A DNA stretch of 54,526 bases from Triparma columacea (Eukaryota > Sar > Bolidophyceae > Parmales > Triparmaceae): positions 6,266-60,791 of the forward strand of contig BRYA01000293.1 in assembly GCA_030267965.1 (NCBI GenBank), given 5' to 3'. The position numbers and the translations under genes are program-made. Below, piece after piece: positions 23,815 to 36,216 of the stretch. Each line of letters opens with the position of its first letter. Within the stretch, counting starts at the first letter, position 1. The notes under the pieces were generated by a model. That model was not told the origin of the DNA. It was given only the letters and a program-made list of their open reading frames with translations, and did no database searches.

Positions 23815-24546
23815 GACAACGAAGCAGACCCCCCCCCCACCCCCCCCCCCTCCCCTCCACACTCCACAACATCCTCCCTCCCTCCCTCTCCCTTCCGCAC
23901 TTCCCTTCAGTCCACCATTTTTTCTTCCACCTCCTCCCCAGCCACCTCCATCGACGTCTCCCTCTCCGCCTCAACTGCCTCTCTCGCTCCTTCCCTCCCT
24001 CCCCCCCCCGGTCCCAACCCCTCAACATCAATCCAATCCCTAACCTCATCCCTCCGTCGTTCCTCCCCCCCCCCAAGACCTCAAGAGTCTATAGACGCAA
24101 GAGCATCCCAATTCCTCAGAGACTGCAGGTTCATGTTAGGAACCAGCTCCATAGATTCCTCCCAAACCTCAGCATCCGACCTGGACGATGTCCCACCCCT
24201 TACCTCAACGAACGATCCGAGCGGGAGCCCGCTGTCGTGGAGCGTTGCGAGCTCTTTGGCGGAAGGGTCACTACAAGGAGTAAACCACCATCACAAGACC
24301 GATGACCAAGCCGGGAAAGAACGGTTTGAGATACAAACACAAAGCATGGACAAAACCGAGAGTGACACGAGTGCCGCTCCCACCGCTCCCAACGCTCCCA
24401 CCGCTCCCACCGCTCCCGCCCCAAATGTCCAGGCAATTGTGCCCTCGGAGGTCAAGCTACTATACCCGAACGACACCATCCTAGCCGACATGTGCGACCG
24501 TCTCGCCGTCCTAAGGCTCGCCGTAACCCTAAAGGAAGCGATATAA
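23278..24546 (+). CDS. Unrecognised disordered 422-residue protein
   Basis: Single open frame starting at an ATG 176 bp from the divergent upstream gene. The sequence is low complexity: AQQR repeats near the start, Thr/Glu tracts, an Asp/Glu/Asn run encoded by an AAC-rich repeat (about 23735-23822), Pro/Ser blocks and APT repeats. More ordinary sequence occurs at RASQFLRDCRFMLGTSS and at the end (VKLLYPNDTILADMCDRLA). The ordinary C-terminal 35 residues argue that the frame is real and not a chance opening. No function can be assigned. Confidence 0.55.
23735..23822. repeat. AAC trinucleotide-rich tract
   Basis: Imperfect AAC/GAC repeat encoding an Asn/Asp run inside the 422-residue protein. 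Confidence 0.8.
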
Positions 24547-24622
24547 CCAAAAAAAAAACCAAACCCCTTTCTTACAAGTATTAAAAATTGTCAATTGTCA
24601 CCGCCTCTTTCTTCGGTTTTTT

Positions 24623-24755
24623 TCACGGTCCCCCCCCCCTTACCCTCCCCAAGTCCCCCCCCCCCGGTCCTCTAACCCCCTCAACTGTGAATATCCCAAG
24701 GAGCACGGACATGTGTGAACACATCCTAACCCTATCCAAACCCTCAACCATCCAC

Positions 24756-24820
<65 letters not shown>

Positions 24821-26336
24821 CGGAGCCGTAGCCAAAGCGGTCGGGTGTAAGATGTTCTCTTGTTAGTGTACAACCCCCTTCCCCTCCCCCTCCCCCCAAG
24901 GCCTTATTTTCTTTTCTCTCTCTCTCTCTCACCTCGTTACTACCCCCCCCCACCACGACATCAACGGGACAACCAACTACGTCGGGAGAGACGGATACGT
25001 CACTATCACTCCTCCTGTAAGAGAGAGAAGGGATGAACGTTTAGTGAACGACGAAATAATTACTCCTTGGAAGTCTCTCACCTCCTCTTGTCGTCCTTTG
25101 AAATACCTCCTAAATCAACACCACCTAATGTGGCCTCCCTGCGTCTCTTCTTTACCCTCTCCTTTGTCCCTAAACCAATCATCCTAAAGAGTGGGAGGGG
25201 TTCGGGTTTTAGGAAAAGCTTAGAACACATAAAAAACTTCCTATCGCAGGATATTAAAAACAAAAAAAACAAAACGAAAACCCAACTCTCCTCACCTGTT
25301 CAAGTCCCCATAACCGCGCATAAGAACCTCGGTCTCTAACTTTCCGAGGCCAGACATGACACCTAGGAATGGTGGGGGTGGAGGAAACGGTGACCCCAAG
25401 ACGGAAGCAGAAGATGAGGAGGAGGAGGACACTACCGTGGATGTAGACGAGGTGGAACGCGAGTCTTGGGTGGGGGGGGGGGAGTAAAGGGGATAAAACG
25501 TTAGTAGGGTCTTGACAAACCTTCCAGGGCCTCCGGTCCTCGTCGCATGCAGACACACTGGTCCCCTTTTGCTTCACGATTTTCCAAACTCACCCTTCTT
25601 CCCCCCCCCCCCCCCCTCCGTGACCTTGGCCAGTCTCCTCATGTTCCTCCTCATCGTGCTATACCAGTGGTTCTTAATGCTGTTATCCGTCCTCCCCGGT
25701 AGTCCCTTTGCTATTTCCGCCCACCTGTTCCCTACGCTTTGTTGCGCTTCACGGATGTAACGTTCCTCGGATGGCGTCCAGGGGGTCTTCTTTATTGAAG
25801 GATCGAGATGGTTTAACCAACGTGTCCTACACTGCTTACCGGAACGGGAGATACCGTAAAGGGAAGTCAGAGAGGAGGCTACTAAAGACCATTTTTTAGT
25901 ACCGTTCTCTTTCACTAATGAGACGATAGTGGAATCCTAAGGGCGAAAGGAGGGGTTAGGTAAACGAGATTTTTTCATCGAGAGTTTTCGCAAACAAGGG
26001 TCTGTAAGGTTGTCCTAGTAGGAGTTTGTCCTAGCAGGGAGTTGGGCCACCCTCGTGGGTGAGGGGGCATCCAACAGGAACGTTCTTATTGGTATTTCAT
26101 GTCTCCACAAATCACACGGTCCGACTTTTTCCAGCCCGCACGGAACATTACACGGAAGATCGAACACGAATGCACGAGTTTGAAGGCAAAGTAAAGATTT
26201 TCTCGGGGGTTACAAGATGGGGCGTTGGGTGGAATCCTGCCTAAGGGAACAAGTTCGAGGACTGAAAATATATCACACGAGTACGTACCTCCTCAGATGT
26301 CCACGCACGCCTCTCAGACTTCAAGTTCCTCTCCAT
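24623..26336 (-). CDS. R2R3-type Myb transcription factor
   Basis: Six exons (26289-26336, 25594-25936, 25296-25464, 25082-25183, 24933-25014, 24623-24754) agree in phase and give 291 residues. The Myb domain occupies about residues 8-115. Repeat R2 starts RRAWTSEE, split by intron 1, and continues to [14 protein letters not shown]. Repeat R3 runs from [11 protein letters not shown] through [20 protein letters not shown] to HWYSTMRR. The conserved aromatic residues of both repeats are present, so sequence-specific DNA binding is expected. The rest is Ser/Gly-rich with a basic stretch [10 protein letters not shown]. Intron 2 has a perfect TACTAAC branch site. The CT microsatellite at 24757-24815 forms the pyrimidine tract of the last intron. 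The last exon is the least certain. Confidence 0.85.
24757..24815. repeat. AG/CT dinucleotide microsatellite in a Myb intron
   Basis: An uninterrupted run of AG on the plus strand, read as CT by the minus-strand Myb gene, ends directly at the CCAG acceptor of its last exon. Confidence 0.85.
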
Positions 26337-26703
26337 AGGTGCTTGAACTTTGGTTTTGTTCGGTGGCCTAATTTATTTGGCAACTCAAATTTCCAGAAGA
26401 TTTTTTTGGGTTTGGGGTTTGGGCAACATTGGCAAGAAAGCTGTATTATACTGTATTATAGGCTTTAGATACTTTTACGACCGACCTAACTCTTCACAAT
26501 ACAAACAACGATACTACTACCTACATCATATCCAAAACACATTGTAGTTAGCTTCAATTTGGTCCCCAACAAAACTACATCGTCCAAATCCCTAACTTTC
26601 AATCTCCTTCTCTTCATCTTACCATTCACGCCATATCCTAGCTCAAGCGCTGTCTGGACTATTACGATCATCCTTCCCAAATCCTTCCCAAATCCTTCCA
26701 AAA
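26337..26703. other. Divergent 5' flanks of Myb and LRR genes
   Basis: AT-rich, with a short direct repeat CCCAAATCCTTCC just before the LRR start codon. No gene seen. Confidence 0.4.
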
Positions 26704-27909
26704 ATGCCCAAATCAGCAGTGTACTCTGGCAAAGAGAGATTCTCAGGAGATCGTGAACTCACAGAGGTGACTTTTGCAAAGGGAGTGACGTCGATTGGCT
26801 ATAACGCCTTCAGGGGATGCTCCTCCCTCGCAGCCATCACAATCCCAGACGGAGTGACGTTAATTGGCTATGGCGCCTTCTGCCAATGCTCCTCCCTCAC
26901 GGCCATCACAATCCCGGACTCTGTGACGACGGTTGGCAATACGACCTTCTATGGATGCTCCTCCCTCGCAGCCATCACAATCCCGGACGGGGTGACAACG
27001 ATTGACCATAACGCCTTCAGCAGATGCTCCTCCCTCGCAGCCATCACAATCCCCGACTCAGTGACGACGATCGGCAATCAAGCCTTCAACGAATGCTCCT
27101 CCCTCACGGCCATCACAATCCCGGACGGAGTTACGTCGATTGGCAATATGGCCTTCTATGGATGCTCCTCCCTCGCAGTCATCACAATCCCGGCCTCGGT
27201 GACGACGATTCACAGGCACGCCTTCGACGGATGCACCGCCCTCACTGCCATCACAATCCCCGACTCAGTGACGACGATCGGCAATTGCGCCTTCTCCGGA
27301 TGCTCCTCCCTCACAGCCATCACACTCCCGGACTCAGTGACAACGATTGGCAATGGCGCCTTCGCATATTGCTCCTCCCTCACGGCCATCACCATCCCGG
27401 ACTCAGTGACGACGATTGTCTATGGCGCCTTCTACGGATGCTCCTCCCTCGCAGCCATCACAATCCCGGACAGAGTGACCTCGATTGGCAATGGCGCCTT
27501 CAGTAGATGCTCCTCCCTCACAGCCATCACCATCCCAGATGGAGTGACGTCGATTGGCGCTGAAGCCTTCAGTGATTGCTCCGCCCTGACGAAACTCATT
27601 CTATCTCCTGCTGTTTCCATCGGTGAAGACTGCTTCACAAACTGCACTGCCCTAATCGCTGCCGCCGCTGATAAAAATATGTCGACCGTCGAGGACCTCC
27701 TCCATTACAGGTGGCATCGCAATGTTGCTGTGATCGAACGCGTCAACGCTCTGCTGTGCCTCAAGGGAACCTGGGATCACGTGGAGAATCACCCCAGTGG
27801 ACCGGATAGTCTGAAGAGGAAACGAACGGACGAAGCTCCGCTTAGGTTAACCGAAACACGCGAGAAGATTCCGAAAGTTTTGTGGAGAGTCATTCTGGAG
27901 TTCCTTTAA
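26704..27909 (+). CDS. BspA-type leucine-rich repeat protein (copy A)
   Basis: Single exon, 401 residues. About 13 tandem units of roughly 23 residues follow the pattern AF-x-x-CSSL-x-AITIPD-x-VT-x-IG, the LRR_5/BspA type. No signal peptide is visible; the protein starts MPKSAVYSGKERFSG. The non-repeat C-terminus (LLHYRWHRNVAVIERVNALL, then KIPKVLWRVILEFL) is nearly identical to that of the copy at 45520-46632, so the two are paralogues. BspA repeats mediate protein binding, often at surfaces in bacteria and protists. Large families occur in some protists and algae. The lack of a signal peptide suggests an intracellular role here. AATAAA lies 30 bp past the stop. Confidence 0.9.
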   Translation: MPKSAVYSGKERFSGDRELTEVTFAKGVTSIGYNAFRGCSSLAAITIPDGVTLIGYGAFCQCSSLTAITIPDSVTTVGNTTFYGCSSLAAITIPDGVTTIDHNAFSRCSSLAAITIPDSVTTIGNQAFNECSSLTAITIPDGVTSIGNMAFYGCSSLAVITIPASVTTIHRHAFDGCTALTAITIPDSVTTIGNCAFSGCSSLTAITLPDSVTTIGNGAFAYCSSLTAITIPDSVTTIVYGAFYGCSSLAAITIPDRVTSIGNGAFSRCSSLTAITIPDGVTSIGAEAFSDCSALTKLILSPAVSIGEDCFTNCTALIAAAADKNMSTVEDLLHYRWHRNVAVIERVNALLCLKGTWDHVENHPSGPDSLKRKRTDEAPLRLTETREKIPKVLWRVILEFL

Positions 27910-28257
27910 GGCTGGCCATATAGTGCCGTGTTATTGCATAAATAAACATGAAGAAGTAAATTCATCCCTTTATCAATATTAATTAGAGACGTATATACGT
28001 ATAATGAATACATATGATATTTGAGACGGTAATTCCTAAATAGTTAACGTATAATAAATAAAAATTGTTTTCCCTCATAATTTCGTTGATTTTGGAGCTG
28101 ACTCCTTCCCCCTTCCCTCACGGCCCTCAAAACCTCCTCCGCCCCCTCGAGTCCCGTAAGGTCCCTTCCCCTCTTTCTCTCTCTCCCCCCCCCCCCTAAC
28201 CCAAACCTCAGCCGCTACCCCCCCCACGGCCCTCCTAACGTCGACGTCAGGGTGCGA
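27910..28257. other. Convergent intergenic stretch
   Basis: Holds AATAAA-like signals for the LRR gene (about 27938 and 28050) and C-rich runs near the 3' end of the large secreted-protein gene. No gene seen. Confidence 0.45.
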
Positions 28258-31200
28258 TTAGACAATAAAAAAAAGGGCAGTAATGAAAGCAGAGATGAAT
28301 GTCGCGAAGATACTGACAGACAAGTGTCCTGCCCCCCCTCCCCCCCCCCCTAGATACTCCTTTGCGAAGGCTTTGCCGAGATCGCCACACGTCCAAGCAT
28401 CCCCTTCAGTACCAGCTACAGCGAGACCCGTTTTCAGATCGCCAACCTGAGAACAAGATACACCCATGCACGTAAATTGGCTTTCGAGGGCGCCCACGCA
28501 TTTTTTCCAATCAGGTAAATAAACTTCTGTTTTGAACATATCGACGCACTTGAAGAGGATGTCTCCGGCGACAGAGGAACAATTTTGAACTTGAGGAATC
28601 ACAGTCGCTGCAAACCCGTAAAGCTCCCCGACCTCCTCAGCCATGACCTCCGTCGTTTGTAAACGACGGACTGTCGTCCCCCCCAGGTTCTTTCCGTTTT
28701 TGAAGAGATACTGCGGTGAGCAAAGCGGGATCGTGCAAAGGATTAGGATAAAGAACAACAAGTTTTTGACGAATAGAAAGGCTCACCTGGGTGGTCGCTT
28801 GGACCTGCGGGATCAGGACTGCGTTCTGTATTCCTTGGAATACTCCATCCAATTGATCACAAGAGGCTGGGGTCTCCAAACCAAGGAGATACTGCCCAGT
28901 TTGCAGTAGTCCATTCAACTGGTAGTAGCAGGGGAGTAGAACGTTAGTAAAGTATTTATTCCTCTTCATCATGAGGCCGTAAATGCCATTGCCGAAGTTC
29001 TTGAACGCATTGAGGTCGGCGGAATACATTTGCGAGCCGGTCAAGAAGGCCACAGCTTCGTCGAAATGTTTCATCCCCGCACCGTAGTCAGGGGTAGTCG
29101 ATAGCCCGGTGCTGGGGCAACTAAGGTCCTGCAGCGTAGCCTTAACCTCTCGTAGAGCGTAGGTTGTGAGAAGAGAATACTGAACTACCTTCTTGATGAG
29201 TTCATTCCTCGCACCAGCGGAAACTCCGGATGTCGCGTACGTAAACCTTTCATAGTCCGTGCCTTCCCAAGCACCCATGAGCATCTCGTTGACCCAGTTC
29301 TTCGATCCCCAATAGTCGACGTTATTGTTTGAAATTTCGAAGTCGAAGGAACCGTCCGTCCTGTAGCCAGCATTGAAGCGCTCGAGGGTTCTCAATTGAT
29401 TATTTTGTACATCTGGGTCGGCATTCCAGTAGGTCTCCGAGCCGTCCGTTTGTGCGATCATTTTGCACGCGGGTTTGAGTTGCTGGTACACGTCGTCCGG
29501 CATCGAGACCTGCGGGTTATCGCAATTACTCTTGAAAGAGTTGTACCCCGAATGGTAGATATGCTTGGCGCTGGAGAAGCCTCCAGGGAATACTGTGATG
29601 GGCGAACGAAGGGAGTCACGATAGGGATGAGATCATTTCGGGAAGTATAGTCAGCTAAAGTCGGTCGGATCGAAGTACGGACACACAGGGCTCCTCTTAC
29701 CGAGATCGGAGTTCGAACCCTTGACAAGCGTCATGAAATTTGCCATGAAGGAAATGTCGTTGTCCATCAACAAATGTTGGTAGATGTTTGTGGTGAACTT
29801 GTACTCAACGAAAGGCATAACTGTGGGCGCTTCGAATGCGCCAGTCAGATCAACACCGTTGAAATACCAATGTTGTTTCACCGGATCATCGGTGGAACTG
29901 CGGGAACTTGGCAGAGAATTGCAGGTAGACATGATAATCTCGTAAGTAGGGAGGGCGCCCCCAACGGCCAGGAACTTATCCTCGTTGCTAATCGAAGAGG
30001 GTGGCACGACGAGTTGTCCCAAGTCTTGGCAAAAAGTGAAGCCGAGGCACTGGTAATTCTCCGCGATAGAAGTCACGATTTCGGCGAAGTTAGCCTTCAT
30101 TGCTTCAACAGTGCCACCACCAAGGATTTCCTCACTCGTCAAAAATGTACCTTGTGAAAGGGTACTGTCTGCCGTTACTAGCACAGGAAGGGTCCCAATG
30201 ATATTATTCAACATTTTGGGGTAACCGTCCTTGGGAGAACAGGATTTCATCTTTGCCGTCACCGGCAGAGCGGACGATTGTGCCATAATGGTGATCGATG
30301 ATAATGAGGCCACGTCAACATTTTGGCTCTTGGCGACGATCAATTGGGATAAGCGCAGAAGTAGTTGCTGGACGTTGACGGACGAGAGAGTACCTTGAAT
30401 GCGGCGTTCCTCAACATTAAGCTGCTTAGGATTTCTGGCAGTGTCGTCGGAGAAGAGAGTACAGTCGTCAACCTCACTGCTTTTTTGTGCTCTTAGTGCA
30501 TCTTTCATGAAGTTTGAGTTAATCACGCACTGCCCTTCGTTGGAAACAGCGTCAGTTAGAGCCATCGCGTTCATCCCGTTAGCCAGCTGGAGAACTTCGT
30601 TGCTTCCTGGAATTATCGCGAATTCTTTGAATCCAGTCTCTGCGAGAGAGTACGCGCTGAAGTTTCCTCCGCTTCTCCATCCTCCCTCTGCTCCCGCGAA
30701 AAAGCAGACTCCCTCGTCACAAGCCTGCGACGACCGAAGGGGTCAGCAGTAAGAAATAAGATACCGTTCCCTACTTCTGTGTTACCCTGCTGCTCACCTT
30801 AACGTTCCCGAAGTTATTATTCGTTACACCATTTCCGCAATCTGACACGCAATCTCCGAACTCATACGAGGCATACGGGAGTGTTACGTCTTGGATCAGG
30901 GCGTCGGTCATGACCGCGGCACACGCTTGTTTTTCTAGCTCAGTCGACGATTTCGTAATTGTCTTGCATTCCTTAGATTTCCAGATGTAATCGATCCACT
31001 CGTGACCCCATCCTTTTCCAAGAACGGAGATGTACTGATTGAAGGAAATGGTAGTCGCTTGGGTGGGCACTTTCTCGCCCAATCCTTTCAAGGCACGAAG
31101 GCTAGTTTCATCCTTAAATGATGTCTGGCCATTTTCGTAAATACTCACGGCAGTAGCTGAGACGAGAGAAGCGATCGTAAAATACCACGGCGATTAGATG

Positions 31201-33057
31201 GGGGCGAAATTCTAAAGCTTTGACAGCTTCTTCCCTCAGTTTAGGTTTCGTCGCTACTGTGCGCAACCACACCTCACCTCGATCACCCATCATGATGTTG
31301 TCATAAATTTCCCCAATATCAATATTCATCTGGCATCTTTGGTAGACCTGCTTTTCGGGAATCACATTCTCGACCCACCCCACGTTGTACTGCTCCGCGA
31401 CAATATAACCCAAGGTCGAGGACGGTAGGGTAACGGGAAGGTTGGAGTTGAGAGTTGATTTGCAAAGTTCCTTGGCAGTCATGGAGGGCACCGTCGTACT
31501 GGAACTTGTGCTAGTCCCGTCGCTAACGTCGAAAAGGTCACTGCACACGATTCCGAGGCACGGAAGGCTCACCAGGATGCTGTTCATAATGCCGGTTTGC
31601 CCCCCGGCGCGATAGTAGTTTTTCTTGGCAGTGTCATAGTCAGCCTCAAAGTTCAGCCCCATCGCGATGCTGCGACGAGTGAAGCGAATCGCGAAGTGGA
31701 TAAGTGCAATAAGGATAAGAATGCGTCAAGAGATGCGTCAAGAGATGGGCGATGATTAATATGTATCACGGCGATTACAGAGAGAGAGAGAGGGAGTATA
31801 CGTAGGGAGTATACGTCACTAAAATAAGGTCCTCGCTTCACTCCGCCTCGCCCCCACTTACTTTTCGGCGGCGAAATTGTCGCATTGGGAGATCTTCGAT
31901 AGAAGAGCCTTGGCGAATGCGTTGGCCTCGGCGAGGTACTCCTGCCAAGGTGTTAACGAAGGGTCGGTAGAAACGGTTGAGGTGAAAAGTGTGTTGAGTT
32001 GTCCAGTGTAGTACAATGCTCCAGCAACCATAGGGATTGCAAAGAGGGATTCAATCTTGTTTACAATGTCCTTCATTTCACCTAAAAGCAGCTGCGAGGT
32101 AGGGCTGGCATCAGCGCCGAGGCCGCAGTAGTCGTCGTCGGTGTTGACCATTGTCTTCAGCTTGTTGGCGTTGTCGAGGAACTCGTTGCAAAAAGGTGCA
32201 ATGCCTGGGAAACGGGGTTTGTACTTTTGTTGCAAATAGCACCAACTGCCCGTAAACCCTTGTTTGAACGGATAATTGCTAGATGCAGCGAATGACGGCT
32301 TCAAGAGAACTCCCGTGTTGTCCGCAACCATGGATCTCCCGAGAGCGAAAGCGACGGCTTCATCGAGGGCATTGAAGTTGGGCGAGGAGCCGGGCCCCTT
32401 GCCTGCGAGGCAGTCGCCCAACTGATCGTTCAGCTCACTAATGACGTACTGGTTGAGTATCATGTAGGAAGAGAGCTTGGCCAAGGCTTCTCCCCTTGCT
32501 TTGCAGGTGGCCGTGGTAAATGTGTTGGTCCTATCCACGTAAGAATTTACGGGGATGGTAGGAGGCAAAGCGTCAGAGGTGATCAAGGAAGCGTACCATG
32601 CAGGAAAGGCGGAGGTGTCGACCATGTTGGTCGAAGGGGTTGAGGATCTGTGGTGGTGAGTGGCGGAGGAGCGAAGCGATAATGAGAAAAAAGAACGTGA
32701 AAGTCCACGGCGATTAATGGTTAAAGAGGGGGGCTCAACGCTTCCGCTCCTCATACCGCTTATTCTCACCTTTCTTCAAAATAAATGGCTTCGCTGGTAC
32801 AGGAGTCGCTTGTGAGAGCGCATTTCGTGTTGGTGACGCTCATCCCGTTAATAGTCCTCCACTTTGGTTTACCGCTTGCCACCTCCTTAGCTTTTTGACT
32901 GAAAGCGCCGTTGAATTCGATGTTCGATGAATGGTAAAAGTCGCAGGTTTTGAGGAACGATTTCTTCATGATGGCGTCGATCAAAGAGTTGGAATGGCTG
33001 CAGTGGTAGGGTAGGGGGTGCTTAGGGTTAGTTGCGTCGACAGTCGGTATTGACAAG

Positions 33058-33092
<35 letters not shown>

Positions 33093-35371
33093 TTGACGTG
33101 ACGCACGATTTACTGCCGATATATATTATATCACAAGGGTGAAGAAGTCAACAAACAATCCACGAATGTAAAATGTTACAATACACGAATGTAAAATGTT
33201 ATGCGGCTCACTTCGCCCACTCGCTGTTGCACTCGCTTCCCGCTTCGTTCGCTCGCCGCTACAATCTCACCTCCTGACGTTAGACATAGGGACGTAGACC
33301 TCAGTCAAGTCTCCAGTTTTTGATTTGTCTGCTTCGTAGCCCTCTTGAACAACGTTTCCGAACCAGTTTGATTCTTCGTTTTCATCGATAGTTCCCCCCC
33401 ACTCATCAAGGTATCCCATGCGTGTGCAAGTCCACGAATCCGAATACGTTCCGACCTCTTCGTCACAGATTTGGACCTTCAAGTAGATGAGCATCTTCAT
33501 AATGATCTTTGTCATCTCCTCAATTTTTTCAGTGTCTGAAGGGTCGCTGGGAAAGTTTGCCTCTTGATAGTTTGTCTGGGAGACGGCAGTCAACAGCTGC
33601 GAAGTCGCGTAGGACGTAATACTCAGGAAGTTGCCGAAGGTGGTAAGCAGTCGAATCAGGGCGGAGCGTGGGGTGGCGCCTGGGTTGATGAGGAAGCTAA
33701 GAACGTTTCTCGCGTTCGAAATATCCACCTGTTTCCCGAAGTCCTCAGCCAAACTAATCAAGTAAGCAGCATCAGACGATCCATCCAAGTTGGGTTGCTG
33801 CGATGGGTTGGTGGTGATGATGGTTAGCAATACTAATAAAGCGGGAAGCGATGCAAGTTGCAGGAGTACTGTTTGTTTATGTCACGCACTACGATTTAAT
33901 CGCTACGCTCATCGCTGGTCCTTTTGAACATCGTTCTTACCTCATCGAATGTTGCAGAGGAGCCCGGAGAATAGATGGCTTGTTCCAAAGTCGGGTTGCC
34001 GAAGGAGCACTTATTGTTCAGAATCAGCGATTTCATTTCAGAAAGACTCGAAAACATGATGTACGAGGGATCGGAGACAAAGCCATTCCAACCATCTGTT
34101 GAGTCGCTTACGTAACCCGCTAGACTAATGGTTTTCCAGCTCTTGACGACTGGGCTACCATCTGCAGCAGGGGTAGCAAATAGCATCGAAGTCGTGTTGC
34201 CGGAAGCGAGGCTCGCAGCAACATCAAGTAAATAACTAGACGCCTGAATCACGTCCGTTATCGACCCTGTGAGGGGTTCGACGTTGTCCAACTGTTCCTG
34301 GTTCGTGCACACAAAGGCGGCCAGAGAAGCAAGGCCTTCAGTGTAGTAACGAACAACAGTGAGCATGGAGGCGGTGGAGACCTTCATCGCATTGCCGAGG
34401 CACGTCTGAGTTAGGTCTGGTCCCACACAGGCAGCAAACGCATCCTTAATGGTTTCCGTCACGAAGGTGTTCAGGCCGACGGCGAGCTGGGTGGCGTGGG
34501 GAGGGGGGGTGCAGGGGTTAAATCGAGTCCAAAGGGTTGTTAGGGGTGTCTTCGTCATCATCGTCTTCGTGTCTTACTACGACCCGATGGAGGTCGCACT
34601 GGCATATACAGTACCGACGATCCAATATCCTCTTAGTGGCTCGCTTTGCTTGCCGTGTTCACGCCGCCCTTCCATTTTGATCTCACCTTCCACTTATCCT
34701 GGGCGAATCCAGCCGGCTCTGACTGGGGAAGCCAACCGTTGTTTAGGAATCCGCAAGCGTTGGCCTTGTTGAAACTAAAATCTTCGAACTCGTCGTCGAG
34801 TGTGACAGCGCAGAGACTGGTCGAGCTGTAGAACCAAACGGAGGCCGCGGTACCTACGGAGGGGGGGGACAGGGACGCAGCCATAGACTCGAAACTGAGA
34901 GTGGTGTCGGGGATGGTCTCAGAGTAGGCGGCGGCGAATTTGGCCTCGCAGTTGGCAGGGGAACCTGTACCCCCATTGCTGATGTTGCAGTCAGCAGAAG
35001 AAGCAGCATCGTAGAGAGAATCATAGACTGTAGGAGGGAAAGAGCGGGGGGACTAGTGTGAGGTGGGCGGGCGAGTGATTGTCTACATTATGCACATAAG
35101 GTGACACACTGTAGGCTTCATCGAATTGCTCCCATTCTTGTTGCTGTGTTGTCATACAGTTGCTCCCATTCTCGTGGCTCCCATACTCACCCTTCGCGTA
35201 CGCATCAACGTTGTAAGAAGTTTCGTAGGTGGTGGTCCCAATGTCGATCTTCCCAAAACGAGAAGTAGGATCAATGATGAGTTGTGAGATTGGGTCAGCG
35301 AAAGTATTGTGGTTCGTAGCGTCCACAGAGGACGGAGAGAGGAGGAGAAGGGGAAGGAGGAACACCTTCAT
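28258..35371 (-). CDS. Giant secreted or surface-anchored repeat protein, unnamed family
   Basis: Eleven exons fit one gene: 35191-35371, 34687-35027, 33941-34486, 33271-33797, 32770-32997, 31862-32647, 31278-31669, 30798-31156, 29701-30724, 28787-29592, 28258-28710. Phases agree at every junction (5643 nt, 1880 residues). A signal peptide (MKVFLLPLLLLSPSSVDA) begins it, and a hydrophobic C-terminus (VSIFATFISAFITALFFIV) suggests a GPI signal or membrane anchor. Diverged repeats are visible: DEAVAF near residues 700 and 1638, each preceded by a Leu-rich helix and followed by a Cys-bearing segment. A motif of C(L/M)G-x2-3-C with a following D or QVG/DLG occurs near 905, 1345 and 1810. Many conserved Cys fit an extracellular fold. 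I know no named function. Confidence 0.82.
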
Positions 35372-35446
35372 GCTACAAAAAGCGAAGGGAAGCGGCATCG
35401 ACAAAGGGGTTAGAAAAAACCTTGCAGAGCAAAAAATGAGTGTGCC

Positions 35447-35772
35447 GACAAGTGCTTGGCGTGTGCTGCAGAAAAAGTAGGAGAAATAAACGCCCAACTC
35501 CTTTACCAACCCAATCTCAGCTTTGATATAATTCAACAAAAGGTATAAACAGAGCTGAATCCCCGAGAACTACATAGAAAGGGCAAATATTCTCCCTCAT
35601 TCCCCTGTCGACAAGTGCTTGGCGTGTGCAGCAGAAAAAGTAAAGGAGAAATAAGCGCCCCCATCTCCTTTACAACCCAATCTCAGCTTTGATATAATTC
35701 AACAAAAGGTATAAACAGAGCTAAATCCCCGAGAACTACATAGACAGGGCAAATATTCTCCCTCATTCCCCG
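35447..35772. repeat. 163-bp tandem duplication in promoter region
   Basis: Copy 1 starts at 35447 and copy 2 at 35610, both beginning GACAAGTGCTTGGCGTGTG. They share GATATAATTCAACAAAAGGT and the following GTATAAACAGAGCT-type words, with few differences. Copy 1 lies about 75 bp upstream of the ATG at 35371. Confidence 0.88.
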
Positions 35773-36035
35773 ACTCGAGAAGGCAAAAAGATTTCAGGCT
35801 GAAATTTTGACAAAAATGGGGACAAAGCGGACGACCTTGAATATTCCCTACGTGGGGAAATGGAGGACGAGAGTCAACTTACGCGAGTAGTAGACGTGTA
35901 GACGGGTTTGCTTATCGAGGGGATGAAGCAAATGTGGATTGCTTCAGCACACTTTTTTTGGGGTTCCACGCGCCCCTTTTCTTGAAAGTGGGGTTTTTGA
36001 GGAAATTGGAAATTGCCTTTATTCGTTTTTTGATG

Positions 36036-36216
36036 GCAGCGAGCGAAGCGAGCCGCGGAGAGGGCTGTGTTAGGGGTGCGGCGAGCAAAGCGAGCCGCGG
36101 AGAGGGCTGTGTTAGAGGATTCAATCATGCGAGGATCCAACCATGCGACCATCCCAATCATGCGACGATCCCCATCATGCGACGATTTCCACGCTCACCC
36201 TTCATCCCACCCTATG
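36036..36216. repeat. Introner-like module outside a coding intron
   Basis: Two GCGAGC(G/A)AAGCGAGCCGCGG units, each followed by AGAGGGCTGTGTTAG, then several ATGCGACGATCC-type words ending in CACGCTCACCCTTCATCCCA. The same string of modules recurs in intron 2 of the UBL gene (36948-37110). Confidence 0.8.

Noticed and set aside
25292..25594. Exon from about 25558 in the Myb gene
   Set aside because: It would require a 28-nt intron. The TACTAAC branch site and CCCAAG acceptor at 25465 give a normal intron and the right phase.
31114..31148. 24- or 64-nt introns at the TGCC|GTGAGT site in the giant gene
   Set aside because: A better intron (31157-31277) with CGAG|GTGAGG donor, pyrimidine-rich CTCGTCTCAG acceptor and correct phase exists just upstream on the coding strand.
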